Positions 26,333-35,820 of a DNA stretch of 64,000 bases are shown here, in pieces (within the stretch, counting starts at the first letter, position 1; every line of letters begins with the position of its first letter). The DNA is taken from the NCBI GenBank assembly GCA_040219735.1, contig JAVJRX010000047.1; one strand, written 5' to 3'. Made by a program: the position numbers and the translations under genes. The DNA comes from Coleofasciculus sp040219735 (GTDB lineage: Bacteria > Cyanobacteriota > Cyanobacteriia > Cyanobacteriales > Coleofasciculaceae). The notes under the pieces were generated by a model that searched no databases, was not told the origin of the DNA, and was given only the letters and a program-made list of their open reading frames with translations.

Positions 26333-28147
26333 TTATTTAACCCCAGACTGAACTTGCCAGAGCATCGCATAAATTGCTTGTTGCTCCAGTAATTGTTCAT
26401 GGGTGCCTTGTTCAACTAATTTACCCTTTTCCATAACATAAATACAATCGGCATTGCGTACTGTAGACAGGCGATGAGCGATCGCGATCGTTGTCCGGTT
26501 TTGGGTAATCTTCTCTAGCGATCGCTGAATGGCGGCTTCTGTCTCGTTATCTACGGCGGAGGTGGCTTCATCGAGGATCAGCACGGGGGGATTTTTTAAG
26601 ATAGCACGGGCAATTGCTAATCGCTGCTGCTGTCCACCGGATAACTTTTGTCCTCTCTCCCCAATAATTGTGTCGTATCCTTGGGGGAGTTGGCAGATAA
26701 ATTCATGGGCTTCAGCAATTTCTGCGGCTTCCGTTACCTCAGATAACGTGACATCAAAACTACCATAAGTAATATTTTCCCGCACAGTGCCATGAAACAG
26801 AAACACATCCTGACTGACTAAACCAATGGCGCGGCGTAAATCAGCTAACTGAAGCTGGCGCAGGTCAATACCATCGAGGGTTATGGTTCCTTCCTGGACT
26901 TCATAGAGTCTCAATAATAACTTGACGAGGGTACTTTTCCCCGAACCCGTCGCACCGACAATGGCAATGGTTTTTCCCGCCGAAATATGAAGGGAAAGAT
27001 TTTCTATCACAGGATGGCGTCCCTGATAGGAAAAAGTAATATTTTTTAACGCCAACTCACCCCGCACCTGAGTTACTGGCAAAGAAATCTCGCCCGAATG
27101 CATAGTAATCGGTGTATCTAACAGATTCATCACCCTGGCTGTAGACGCCATCGCTCGTTGATAGAGATCGAGGGTTTGTCCCAGTCGGGTGAGGGGCCAC
27201 AGCAAGCGCTGAGTGAGAAATACTAACACGCTATAAGTACCGACGGCTAATCTCCCAGCTACCGCTTCCATACCCCCATAGAGGAGAATTCCGACAAAGC
27301 CCAATAAAATGAGGATACGAATCAACGGCACAAATGCCGCAGATAGTGCGATCGCACGACGGTTACTTTGGCTATAGGCTTGGCTTTGGGCGCTGATCCT
27401 CTGGATTTCATAAGCTTCCGCCGTAAAGCTTTTAATTGTAGTTATTCCTGTCAGATTATTTGCCAATTGCCCATTGAGTAAACTCACCTTTTCCCGCACA
27501 TCAGCATAACGGGGAGCAAGGCGGCGCTGGAAGGTGATGGAACCCCAGAGAATAAAGGGCATGGGTAGAAGTGCCATCCAAGCCACACCAGGTGCCAGAA
27601 TCAAGAAGGTGGCGCCAATAATCACAACGGTTGTGGATACCTGGAGAATTTCATTGGCGCCAACATCAAGAAAGCGTTCCAGTTGGTTGATATCGTCGTT
27701 GAGAATAGACATCAACCTGCCCGTACTCCTATCCTCAAAATAAGCTAAGTCGAGGGATTGTAAGTGAGCATAAGCATCTAAGCGCAAGTCATGCTGAATC
27801 GTCTGTGCTAGATTACGCCAGAGTCGGTTGTAGGCATATTCAAAGATGGATTCTAATCCCCAGATGATCAGGCTAAGCAACGCCAGAATCAACAGTTGAG
27901 TGAAGATGTCGGTGACGCCGAGTTGGGCGATGAGGGAATCCTCTTGTTGGACAACTACATCCACCGCCGCACCAATTAACGCAGGTGGCGCTAAGTCAAA
28001 GATTTTATTCAGAACCGAACACGCGATCGCCTGCCAGATTTGGGTGCGATAGTTATGACCGTAGGCGAATAGACGCTTGAGAGGGGACACTGATTTGGAC
28101 AGAGGCTTCCTGATTTGGGAGTGCTTCTTTTCTTTTGAACTGGACAC
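26333..28147 (-). CDS. ABC exporter, fused membrane and ATPase domains (MsbA/lipid-A-exporter type)
   Basis: A 604-residue half-transporter that acts as a dimer. Residues about 30-330 form six membrane helices. The ATPase half has Walker A GATGSGKST, Q-loop LVSQDVFLFHGTVREN, signature LSGGQQQR, Walker B VLILDEATS and the H-loop IAIAHRLSTV. Members export lipids, peptides or drugs; the substrate cannot be deduced. The basic N-terminus (SKEKKHSQIRKPLSK) is cytoplasmic. It is probably a single gene. Confidence 0.93.
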   Translation of the reverse strand: MSSSKEKKHSQIRKPLSKSVSPLKRLFAYGHNYRTQIWQAIACSVLNKIFDLAPPALIGAAVDVVVQQEDSLIAQLGVTDIFTQLLILALLSLIIWGLESIFEYAYNRLWRNLAQTIQHDLRLDAYAHLQSLDLAYFEDRSTGRLMSILNDDINQLERFLDVGANEILQVSTTVVIIGATFLILAPGVAWMALLPMPFILWGSITFQRRLAPRYADVREKVSLLNGQLANNLTGITTIKSFTAEAYEIQRISAQSQAYSQSNRRAIALSAAFVPLIRILILLGFVGILLYGGMEAVAGRLAVGTYSVLVFLTQRLLWPLTRLGQTLDLYQRAMASTARVMNLLDTPITMHSGEISLPVTQVRGELALKNITFSYQGRHPVIENLSLHISAGKTIAIVGATGSGKSTLVKLLLRLYEVQEGTITLDGIDLRQLQLADLRRAIGLVSQDVFLFHGTVRENITYGSFDVTLSEVTEAAEIAEAHEFICQLPQGYDTIIGERGQKLSGGQQQRLAIARAILKNPPVLILDEATSAVDNETEAAIQRSLEKITQNRTTIAIAHRLSTVRNADCIYVMEKGKLVEQGTHEQLLEQQAIYAMLWQVQSGVK

Positions 28148-28628
28148 GCAGATTACCCTGACTGGACAAAAAGCTGATTCAACTGATATTTTGCACTATA
28201 AGGTTAAACGCTCTTTCAGCAAAGGAGAACCTATTAACACAATTGGATAATAGAGAATGCCCTGTTCCCCGTTAAGAGTTCCCTATTCCCTGTTGCCTAT
28301 TTTCTTAAAATCCGTTTTCATCCCCCGCTTAAAAGACGGGGGCTTTCAACTTCGATCTCCGTAAGATGAGTATATTCACTCAACCGGGTTATGTGAAGCT
28401 TGTATGAAGCTCAGTCTCACACAGACTTCGGCAACCTCCCATAACCTCGTGTTTTGTTCCAACTGAATTATGATATTTCGGTAAAGATGACGGGTAAACC
28501 ATACCAACTCCCGAAAGGGGTGGCATGATGATTGGTAGGAATCAGGGCATCACCAGTAAGCTATAGGCGATCGCTTCCTTACCCTAAATCACAATTTTTT
28601 TGACCACTAAGGGTATTACGAGCAAGCA
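28148..28628. other. Divergent intergenic region with hairpin element
   Basis: About 480 bp upstream of both the ABC exporter and the small gene at 28629. It contains GGGAACA-like repeat debris near 28262-28300 and the IS605-end-like hairpin at 28316-28350. No gene is supported. Confidence 0.5.
28316..28350 (+). repeat. IS605-end-like hairpin, copy 2
   Basis: TTTCATCCCCCG pairs through CCCCCG with CGGGGG and continues GCTTTCAAC. The arms match the inverted copy at 15376-15410 while the loop differs (CTTAAAAGA here). The solitary hairpin resembles an IS200/IS605 terminus without its transposon. Confidence 0.5.
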
Positions 28629-28838
28629 ATGATGATTACTAACGCCAACACCCCGATTATTCCTCCCCGGATTGATTATTGCCTCACCGCGACTGAGCAA
28701 GGATGGCAACTGACGGCTTGGGAACCCGCTATTGTTGGAGGAAATAGAGTTAAGCCCTATCTATGGAAGTTTAATTCAGAACTCCAAACCCTACAGGAAG
28801 CACATCGGGCGCTTCAGCTCATTCTAGGTGAGGAATAG
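28629..28838 (+). CDS. Small conserved hypothetical protein
   Basis: A 69-residue protein with plausible composition: a beta-rich start (IDYCLTATEQGWQLTAWEP) and a helical end (LQTLQEAHRALQLILGEE). Short soluble proteins of this look are widespread in filamentous cyanobacteria, but I cannot name the family. Start is the first or second of two adjacent ATGs. Confidence 0.55.
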   Translation: MMITNANTPIIPPRIDYCLTATEQGWQLTAWEPAIVGGNRVKPYLWKFNSELQTLQEAHRALQLILGEE

Positions 28839-28982
28839 TTTTTTATTATCCAATCGGCTTTGTGCGACTGTCTGAGTGAGTATTAAGCTCATCTGTTTTG
28901 AGTTTATGAGCCTAAATGACTGTGATAGACTGATTTGGCTAGATTTGAGGAAGACAGGTTTCAGCTTGTCCTATAGTAAACT

Positions 28983-29378
28983 TTATTTAGGTTTGATTTC
29001 TAGCTCTTTATATCCCGTCGTTTCATCTATTGTTCGCAGAAAAATTAAATTATCGCTGACGCCTATAATAATTTCAGCCGTCGTATAGATAATGCATCCC
29101 TCTAGGAGATGCCCCCCGATTGTTTTCCCTTTTTTATCCGACAGGGCAATGTGTAAATGGATACCATGGATAGACAGAGTGCCAACGAAGGAAACAATCT
29201 CGAAATGTTCCTTGAAGGCTTGAGCATAATTTTGACCCGAAAAGCGCAGGGTGGCTTGTTGTAGGCTGCCCACAGCTGTAATCATAAACCCAGCTTCAAT
29301 CTGGTGCTGTGCGACGAAATGCCTTAAGCTTGTCATTAAATCATCATTGGGTTTTAAGCGAAGCGCAAAAATTTGCAT
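28983..29378 (-). CDS. PPC/DUF296-domain protein
   Basis: A 131-residue protein that is one complete PPC (DUF296) domain: MQIFALRLKPNDDLMTSL, GFMITAVGSLQQATLRF, FEIVSFVGTLSIHGIHLHIAL and IGGHLLEGCIIYTTAEIII. In plants this domain accompanies AT-hook DNA-binding motifs; in bacteria it occurs alone and forms trimers with an unknown, possibly metal- or ligand-binding, role. No AT-hook is present. The start is 42 bp from the divergent gene at 29421. Confidence 0.88.
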   Translation of the reverse strand: MQIFALRLKPNDDLMTSLRHFVAQHQIEAGFMITAVGSLQQATLRFSGQNYAQAFKEHFEIVSFVGTLSIHGIHLHIALSDKKGKTIGGHLLEGCIIYTTAEIIIGVSDNLIFLRTIDETTGYKELEIKPK

Positions 29379-29420
29379 GGTGTATGATTAGGGCGGCGGC
29401 GCTAATTTCAAGTCAGATAT

Positions 29421-29747
29421 ATGAGAGTTGTAATTACCACCTTTGTGGTATTATTTAGCCTAATAGAATTGTCTCAGTGGATGAGTCATTTTACCTTGCC
29501 CATGCCAGTATTAATTTTGGCAGGAGCGTTACTCGCGATCGCATCTAACTACGGTAAATCTCCCGGTTGGTTTGTCTCTCTACAATCCAGGCAATTCCCG
29601 GCTAATCAAACTCAGGCTCCATCTGTGGAGAGTGCCAATCCAGCATCCAACTCGACGGCACTTAATCCATCGTCATCCACACTAATGCCTAAACTGCATC
29701 GCTCGATTTCCTTTACGATTCCTCGCCGTTCATCCGGGGATGGGTAA
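29421..29747 (+). CDS. Small membrane protein, hypothetical
   Basis: A 108-residue protein with two N-terminal hydrophobic segments (residues about 3-17 and 26-43) and a Ser/Pro/Asn-rich hydrophilic tail ending RRSSGDG. It is divergent from the DUF296 gene. No named family recognised. Confidence 0.55.
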   Translation: MRVVITTFVVLFSLIELSQWMSHFTLPMPVLILAGALLAIASNYGKSPGWFVSLQSRQFPANQTQAPSVESANPASNSTALNPSSSTLMPKLHRSISFTIPRRSSGDG

Positions 29748-29851
29748 ATGGGGAGAGGTAAGTTTAACCTAATATCTAGCCATACCTAGCCATGTCTACT
29801 CAAATTGCCCCTATCCCAATGTGGTGTTAGATATAGCCTTACCAAGGCAGA

Positions 29852-30430
29852 TTAGCGCCCCATATTCCGTTTCATTTGATCTAACTCCTCATCGGTTTCC
29901 CAGCGCTGAAACTGAGACTCCAACGGATCTACACCTGATCCAATGTTGTAGTTTGAATTCTGGTTCCAAGCTGATGTCTGCCACTGAGATTGAGTTTGGG
30001 CTTGAGCGCGGGCGGCTTCTGCTTCTCTTGCCTTGGTATGCACTTCATTACGACGGGTTTGAATCTGACGCTGTAATGCTTTAGTCTGAGCAATTCTCTG
30101 TTTAACCCCTTCCATCTTGCCCCAGAGTTGATTACCTTGATGTAAAAGAGCGGCTTCTCGCTGTTGAGCGGCTTGGGCTAAATCAAGTCTGCCTTTCGAT
30201 TGAGCCTTACTCACTCGTTCATGCCAACGCTGAATTTCTTGGGCAACTCCTAATATTTCGTCCTGGAGGCGCTTTTGCTGAAGTTGCAAATCAGCAATCA
30301 GTTTCAACGTGTCTTCTTCTTGCTCCCGCAACTGCTCTTCGAGTGCCTGTAACTCTAGATGGGGATTGTTGCGGAGAAATTCATCCAGGCGATTTTCCAG
30401 AAAGCGATTGAGATCCTCAAATAAACCCAC
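29852..30430 (-). CDS. TIGR04376-family coiled-coil protein
   Basis: A 192-residue protein beginning MGLFEDLNRFLENRLDEFL, the hallmark start of a family confined to cyanobacteria and plastid-bearing relatives. Residues about 25-140 form a long coiled coil rich in Glu, Gln, Arg and Lys, in the style of PspA/Vipp1. The tail is Gln/Asn-rich and ends DEELDQMKRNMGR. The amphipathic N-terminal helix suggests membrane association. Function unknown. Confidence 0.8.
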   Translation of the reverse strand: MGLFEDLNRFLENRLDEFLRNNPHLELQALEEQLREQEEDTLKLIADLQLQQKRLQDEILGVAQEIQRWHERVSKAQSKGRLDLAQAAQQREAALLHQGNQLWGKMEGVKQRIAQTKALQRQIQTRRNEVHTKAREAEAARAQAQTQSQWQTSAWNQNSNYNIGSGVDPLESQFQRWETDEELDQMKRNMGR

Positions 30431-30739
30431 GTCAGACTCCTAATACCCGTGCGCCTCGCTAACATACTATCTCATCCTTATAAGTACGGACACAATAAAA
30501 GTTGACTTTTGAGGTGAGATTGGGGAACAGGGGACAAGAACAAGAGATCGAAATGAACTCACAAGTCACTCTATCGGTAGGCATAAATTTGCAACTTGCC
30601 CATAAGTTTCACCCCTTGGGGAGATGATTTTCAGCCTTTAGACAACGATTCTGGCATAAGGACTAGGATGATCTGCCAAGAAACAGGCAATGGTATTCCA
30701 GTCATCGTTAACACAACCGAAACAACGAGGAAGAAGATT

Positions 30740-33700
30740 ATGGTTGAGAGTGTGGGACTAGTATTAGGACTCACGAGTTGGGCAGCTTGGATAGCACAGA
30801 TACCGATAGAGCCGCGACTCGAGACCGTCGAAGATGCTGCACTCATCTTTGACGGACCCCAATTTTTTACCACATTAGTCGCTGGTGTAGTCTTAGCGTT
30901 TGCTTTCCAGATGCTATTAACGAATCTGGGTGTCGCGTTGGGAATTTCCTTTGCTGGAGGCGGAGACTCATCATCGTCTTCGTCTGATCATAAGTCATCA
31001 GAGACTATGCAGGGGACGATTCGCAAGATTGGTATGGCATTAGGGTTAGGAACATTAATTAGCGTTACCCTAGCACTATTTTTTGCCTGTCTATTTGCCG
31101 TAGAATTAAGCTTGCTGGAGAGTCCCGGCTTGGGTGCGATCGTCGGGTTGGTGATTTGGGCAACTTACTTTTCGTTACTGGTTTGGGTGAGTTCGACAAC
31201 GGTTGGTTCTTTAATCGGCTCAGTAATTAGTACTGCTACCTCTGGTTTTCAAGCCATTTTAGGCACCGCCACAGCCGTAATGGGGGGTAATGCAGTCAGA
31301 AAAGAAATGGTGCACACTGCAGAAGCAGCGGCGGCGGCGGTACGTCGAGAACTGGGTTCTGCCATTGACCCAGAGACGATTCGCGAGAACCTAGAAGATT
31401 ATATGCAGTCTATACGACCTCCAGAACTGAATCTGCAAAAGATTCGGACGGAATTAGAAGACTTACTCAATGACCCAAATTTACAAGAGATTGCTGGTAG
31501 TGAAAGCCTGCGTGATATTAATCGGCAGACATTTATTGAATTAGTTAGCAGCCGCAGCGATTTAGCCCCACGGGATGTGAATCGGATTGTTGACCAACTC
31601 GAAAACGTCTGGAAGAAAACGGTGAATCGGCTGCCTTCTTCTCAAGATGCTATGGCAGAATTTAGGGAGTATCTTCAGTCTGCCACGCCGGATCAGCTCG
31701 TTAGCGGTGAGTTTACCCAAAAGCTAGATGATTTGATAGCAGAACTCCGCAAGCGCCGCAAAGCCCAAAATCCAGGACCTCTGGCTCAGGCTGCATCCAC
31801 AGGTTTGCATAGTCTGATTGGATTGGTGATGGGACGCACGGATCTGTCAGACTTTGATGTTGAGAAAATTGTTGGTCAGCTTAAAAGCGTCGGAAGCCAA
31901 GTCACTGAACAGGTTGATAAAGTTTCCGCTCAAATCAGTGGTAGTAGTAAGGATGAAGTTTACAGTACCGTGCGAGCAGATGTGGAAAATTACCTGCTCA
32001 ATAAATATTCTTGGCAAATGCAGCAACCGACGCTGGATCGGGAATTCCGAGATGTGCTATATGATCCAGAAGCTGACCCAGCAACCGTGGTGCAGGAATT
32101 AGAGCAGCTAAATCGGTCAGATTTTGCTGACTTGTTGAGACAGCGGGGTGTTTTTACAGAAGAACGGATCAGAGAAATTTCTACCTGGTTGGATATTATT
32201 CGCTTAGAAGCATTATCTGTGGCGATCGCAGCCAGAGAACGCGCCGAGGCGATCGCACGGTTAGCCGCCATGGAGCAATATCTCCTATCCGCGCCGAAAG
32301 AAGCAATCACTCCTGAGAACATTCAACTGAATATCAGGGATATTCTCGGCGATCCGGACGCCGATTACGAACACCTAAGCAATCGTCTGGCTCAGTTTGA
32401 CCGTCCCTTATTTGAGCGGTTGGTCGAGAAACGCCAAGATTTAACGCCTATTGAACAGGAAGCCGTAATCGTTGAGCTGGAAAAAGCCCGCGATCGCGTG
32501 TTGGATACAGCCAGAGAAACCCAAGAGGCGCTTAAGGCAAAAGTTGAAGCTCAGTGGCTGAAAGTTCAGTCTATATTGAGTAACACGGGTAAAGATCAAC
32601 TGAATCCTCAAGCCATTGAACAGGAACTCAAATTACTCTTGGATGAACCCCAGGTGGGATGGCTACTGCTGCGTAAACGCGCCGAACGCTTTGACCGGGA
32701 TACGTTGGTACAACTGTTAAGTCAGCGTCAAGATTTGAGTGAAACGCAAATTAACCAAGTTCTCGATCAGGTTGAGGGTACCTGGACTCGTGTTCGCCGC
32801 ATCCCCCAAAAAATGGTGGATACAACTAAAGAGCAATACGATAAAACCATGTCGGCGATCGCTCAGTATCTGCGGAACACCGGGAAGCCAGAACTCAATC
32901 CAGACGGGATTCAGCGTGATTTAACCAAACTGCTGGATAATCCACAGCTTGGAGTCCGTTTAATCACAAATCGGTTAGCTTCAATGGATCGCGATACCCT
33001 GGTACAGTTACTCGCCCAACGGGATGATCTGAGTGAACAAGAGGTTAATCAGATCATTGATCAAGTTCTTTCCACCGTTCGCGGCGTAGTCAAATCCCCC
33101 CGACGCTGGGCGCTACGGACTCAGGAAACTGTACAAGATTTTCAAGCAGCATTTGCTGATTATCTGCGTTCTACGGGCAAAGAGGAACTCAATCCCGAAG
33201 CAATTAAGCGGGATGTGCAATTGCTGCTGAATGAACCCGGTGCTGGAATGTCAAGTCTGCAAGAACGCTTGTCCCACTTTGATCGCTCGACGCTGGTGGC
33301 GCTGTTATCCCAACGGGAGGATATTTCAGAAGAAGATGTGAATCGAATTGTCGATCAAATTGTGAATGTGCGTGACCAAGCGATCACCCAAATCCGAACG
33401 GTGCAACATCGCATCCAGTCGGTTATTGATGGTATTTTTGAGCGCATTCGCAACTACTTCAATAATTTAGAGCGTCCTGAGCTGAATTATGATGGCATCA
33501 AGCGAGATATCCAGACGTTATTTGATGACCCAGAAGCTGGGTTTGATGCACTGCGCGATCGCTTGTCTCACTTTGATCGGGATACCCTAGTCGCTATTAT
33601 CAGTTCCCGTGATGATATCTCCGAAGCCGATGCTAATCGGATGATTGACCAGATCGAGCAGGTTCGCACTCGTTTGCTACAACGGGCAGAACGTATCCAA

Positions 33701-33859
33701 AAACAAGCTCAAATGCGTCTAGAACAGGTTAAGTATCAAGCACAACGCCAAGCCGAAGAAACTCGCAAAGCCGCTGCGATAGCTGCTTGGTGGCTGTTTG
33801 CTACGGCGCTGGTTTCGGCGTTGGCTTCCGCAGGTGCAGGGGCTATAGGTGTTGCTTAA
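30740..33859 (+). CDS. Large membrane protein with eight helical repeats, uncharacterised
   Basis: The start at 30740 (MVESVGLVLG) has GAGG about 10 nt upstream; the longer frame from 30596 adds a non-conserved-looking 48 residues. The protein has 1039 residues. Residues about 1-190 contain three or four membrane segments. Then come eight repeats of about 85-110 residues on the plan YLRSTGKEELNP, a helix with LLxDP, RLxxFDRDTLVxLLSQR and DLSExDVNRIVDQ. A final hydrophobic segment (AAWWLFATALVSALASA) sits at the C-terminus. The long soluble repeat array lies between membrane anchors. I do not recognise the family; a scaffold or tether is a guess. Confidence 0.8.
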   Translation: MVESVGLVLGLTSWAAWIAQIPIEPRLETVEDAALIFDGPQFFTTLVAGVVLAFAFQMLLTNLGVALGISFAGGGDSSSSSSDHKSSETMQGTIRKIGMALGLGTLISVTLALFFACLFAVELSLLESPGLGAIVGLVIWATYFSLLVWVSSTTVGSLIGSVISTATSGFQAILGTATAVMGGNAVRKEMVHTAEAAAAAVRRELGSAIDPETIRENLEDYMQSIRPPELNLQKIRTELEDLLNDPNLQEIAGSESLRDINRQTFIELVSSRSDLAPRDVNRIVDQLENVWKKTVNRLPSSQDAMAEFREYLQSATPDQLVSGEFTQKLDDLIAELRKRRKAQNPGPLAQAASTGLHSLIGLVMGRTDLSDFDVEKIVGQLKSVGSQVTEQVDKVSAQISGSSKDEVYSTVRADVENYLLNKYSWQMQQPTLDREFRDVLYDPEADPATVVQELEQLNRSDFADLLRQRGVFTEERIREISTWLDIIRLEALSVAIAARERAEAIARLAAMEQYLLSAPKEAITPENIQLNIRDILGDPDADYEHLSNRLAQFDRPLFERLVEKRQDLTPIEQEAVIVELEKARDRVLDTARETQEALKAKVEAQWLKVQSILSNTGKDQLNPQAIEQELKLLLDEPQVGWLLLRKRAERFDRDTLVQLLSQRQDLSETQINQVLDQVEGTWTRVRRIPQKMVDTTKEQYDKTMSAIAQYLRNTGKPELNPDGIQRDLTKLLDNPQLGVRLITNRLASMDRDTLVQLLAQRDDLSEQEVNQIIDQVLSTVRGVVKSPRRWALRTQETVQDFQAAFADYLRSTGKEELNPEAIKRDVQLLLNEPGAGMSSLQERLSHFDRSTLVALLSQREDISEEDVNRIVDQIVNVRDQAITQIRTVQHRIQSVIDGIFERIRNYFNNLERPELNYDGIKRDIQTLFDDPEAGFDALRDRLSHFDRDTLVAIISSRDDISEADANRMIDQIEQVRTRLLQRAERIQKQAQMRLEQVKYQAQRQAEETRKAAAIAAWWLFATALVSALASAGAGAIGVA

Positions 33860-33860
33860 A

Positions 33861-33894
33861 GATGTAGAGACGTTGCATGCAACGTCTCTACATC
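33861..33894. repeat. Dispersed GTAGAGACG palindrome, copy 1
   Basis: A perfect 34-bp palindrome with half-site GATGTAGAGACGTTGCA, 2 bp after the stop of the eight-repeat protein gene. Related palindromes with different centres lie at 34662, 38768 and 48091. Confidence 0.9.
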
Positions 33895-34034
33895 AGGGCG
33901 CGTCTCCAGGGATTCCCCTGTATCCCTGTTTCCTTCATTTTGTATCTATCTTTGGATAGAAAAGTAATTTATGACTGTAGAATGAAGTCTATTTTTGCAT
34001 AAGTTGGTAACGTTAGCTGTAGAGTACGGAGAAA

Positions 34035-34535
34035 ATGATAGTTATGGATATGATCAACTTATTAATGGTCATCACTGCCTTTGCGATCGCGAGTTTTGTT
34101 CTTGTTCTTGCTAAGCCGAATCGCCTGTTCCGCTCAGCTATGATGCTGCTGGGTGTTGTCATCTTTACATTTAATAGTGCTTTTCCTGCCTTAGCTGCAC
34201 CCCCTCAAGCTGCTGTTGATTCCGCTCAAAATTCTCAACAACAGCAACAAGAAAGGGAGAAGTTGACAACCTCCGCCGTGGGCAGTCAGTATCAAGGAGT
34301 TGAATATGTTGAATCGAGCAAAGGTGGAAACGAACTGAGTGATTCCCAGATTCAAGATAAGATTAAGTCCGATATTTCCGAGAACCTAGTCGCTGGCGTT
34401 GCTAGTGGTGCGGTTCGTCTCAGCGGAACCGTTAAAGACCAAGCAACGGCTCGTAAAATCGTTGAGAAGATTAAAGACATTCCTGGTGTTCATGAGATTA
34501 CCTTCGATTTAGCCCTCGAAGAACTCCCTTCTTAA
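34035..34535 (+). CDS. BON-domain protein with N-terminal membrane/export segment
   Basis: A 166-residue protein. Two hydrophobic stretches (residues about 8-25 and 35-52) are followed by AAPPQAA, which could be a signal cleavage site. Residues about 100-163 form a BON domain (LSDSQIQDKIKSDI, VRLSGTVKDQATARKIV, IPGVHEITFDL). BON domains bind phospholipid in osmotic-stress and envelope proteins such as OsmY. The start is probably ATG 34035 or ATG 34044; GGAG lies 4 nt before the first. Confidence 0.8.
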   Translation: MIVMDMINLLMVITAFAIASFVLVLAKPNRLFRSAMMLLGVVIFTFNSAFPALAAPPQAAVDSAQNSQQQQQEREKLTTSAVGSQYQGVEYVESSKGGNELSDSQIQDKIKSDISENLVAGVASGAVRLSGTVKDQATARKIVEKIKDIPGVHEITFDLALEELPS

Positions 34536-34592
34536 TTAATCAGAAATTAATAAATATTCCGTCAATATCAAACGGAGTTTTTCTTGCTTAAA

Positions 34593-34626
34593 TTGGTCTT
34601 GTTCTTTTCCACAAGACCAATTTTTT
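34593..34626 (+). terminator. Rho-independent terminator after the BON gene
   Basis: TTGGTCTTGT and ACAAGACCAA make a perfect 10-bp stem around an 8-nt loop, followed by six T residues. About 60 bp after the BON stop codon. Confidence 0.92.
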
Positions 34627-34661
34627 ATTAGATATAGCAGTAGACACATCGATTAGGACAA

Positions 34662-34690
34662 GTAGAGACGTTCCGGCGGAACGTCTCTAC
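34662..34690. repeat. Dispersed GTAGAGACG palindrome, copy 2
   Basis: Half-site GTAGAGACGTTCCG mirrored around one central G. It is itself enclosed by an outer inverted repeat, GACACATC at 34643-34650 and GATGTGTC at 34696-34703. Lies between the BON terminator and the convergent regulator gene. Confidence 0.88.
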
Positions 34691-34728
34691 CCAATGATGT
34701 GTCTCCCTGACATCAACATCAGAGGCAT

Positions 34729-35820
34729 TTAAAATCCCAATAAAAGATAGGTTTCATTTTCTTGTTGAGTAACGGTTTGTCTCCAGCTCATTTCCGGGGA
34801 GACATCTTCAAATAGGAGAAATAACTGATTATCAACATTCATGCTATAGATATCAATATACTCCGGTCGCTGAGGATTATGGGAACGAGCTACACCTTCG
34901 ATCCTAAAATCTTCTGTTTTTCCTGCCAAAACAGCCAATAATATATCGTCTAAACCAATTAACTCTGGAAAACTAACACTGACTGACTTGCCAATAGTTA
35001 ATTTTTCGGGAAAATCACAAAACCTTTGAGCCTGCTCAGAAATCTCTCGAATCGTTAAATCTGGATTGAGGATTAAATACTCCATCTGACGCATTGCCAC
35101 AAACCGTTCCAGAATAGGATTGAGGGTTGATGACGAAGTTTGAAGTTCAGATAGCTCCTTCAGACGATACCCGAACCCATACACAGTTTCAATAATGTCA
35201 CCTGCACCCGCTTTGTTAAGCTTGCGTCGTAATCCTTTAACATGTGCCTTAACCGTTTCCCGGTTTGGTGGCTCTCCGAGGGGCCAAAGTTTTTCGATAA
35301 TATAATCTTGACTAAATATCCGGGTTGGAGATGACATCAACAAATATAAAAGACTGTATTCTTTGGGAGATAGACGCAAGGGCTGTCCCTGACAAGTCAC
35401 TTCACAAGTACTAGGAGCTAATTCCAACTTTCCCCATTGCAAAGTTGGGGTGCTAGCCTCTCGGTTACGTCTGAGTAATGCCCGGATTCTAGCCGCTAAC
35501 CCTTCAACCGGACAGGGTTTAATAATATAATCATCAGCGCCCGCATCTAACCCCGCCACCATATCTTGAGTCGCTACTGATGCACTTAATAAAACAATCG
35601 GACTGGTATTTCCGGCTTGTCTTAAACGGCGACAAAGGCTAATACTATTCAGATGAGGCAAATTAATATCAAGCAGAATCAGATCATAGTTATAGGCTAA
35701 AGCATTATCCAAACCTGTCTCACCGTCATCTGCCAGATCAACAACATAGTTTTGTTGAATTAACCCTGCCATAATAGTTTTGGCTAAGGTTGGATTATCC
35801 TCAACAAATAAAAGTTTCAT
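34729..35820 (-). CDS. OmpR/PhoB-type response regulator with PAS-like C-terminal extension
   Basis: A 363-residue protein. The receiver domain (1-120) has the acidic pocket VEDN, phospho-acceptor Asp51 (LILLDINLP) and Lys102 (YIIKPC). A winged-helix DNA-binding domain follows (residues about 125-225, LSPKEYSLLYLL, RETVKAHVKGLRRKL, VYGFGYRL). Residues about 240-350 form a PAS-like domain (MEYLILNPDLTIREISEQAQ, FPELIGLDDILLAVLAGK), an extra absent from standard OmpR proteins. It is probably a DNA-binding regulator with a second sensory input. No histidine kinase is adjacent. Confidence 0.88.
   Translation of the reverse strand: MKLLFVEDNPTLAKTIMAGLIQQNYVVDLADDGETGLDNALAYNYDLILLDINLPHLNSISLCRRLRQAGNTSPIVLLSASVATQDMVAGLDAGADDYIIKPCPVEGLAARIRALLRRNREASTPTLQWGKLELAPSTCEVTCQGQPLRLSPKEYSLLYLLMSSPTRIFSQDYIIEKLWPLGEPPNRETVKAHVKGLRRKLNKAGAGDIIETVYGFGYRLKELSELQTSSSTLNPILERFVAMRQMEYLILNPDLTIREISEQAQRFCDFPEKLTIGKSVSVSFPELIGLDDILLAVLAGKTEDFRIEGVARSHNPQRPEYIDIYSMNVDNQLFLLFEDVSPEMSWRQTVTQQENETYLLLGF

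Noticed and set aside
30596..30739. Longer N-terminus of the eight-repeat membrane protein
   Set aside because: The start at 30740 has a Shine-Dalgarno sequence; the preceding stretch has no protein-like pattern.
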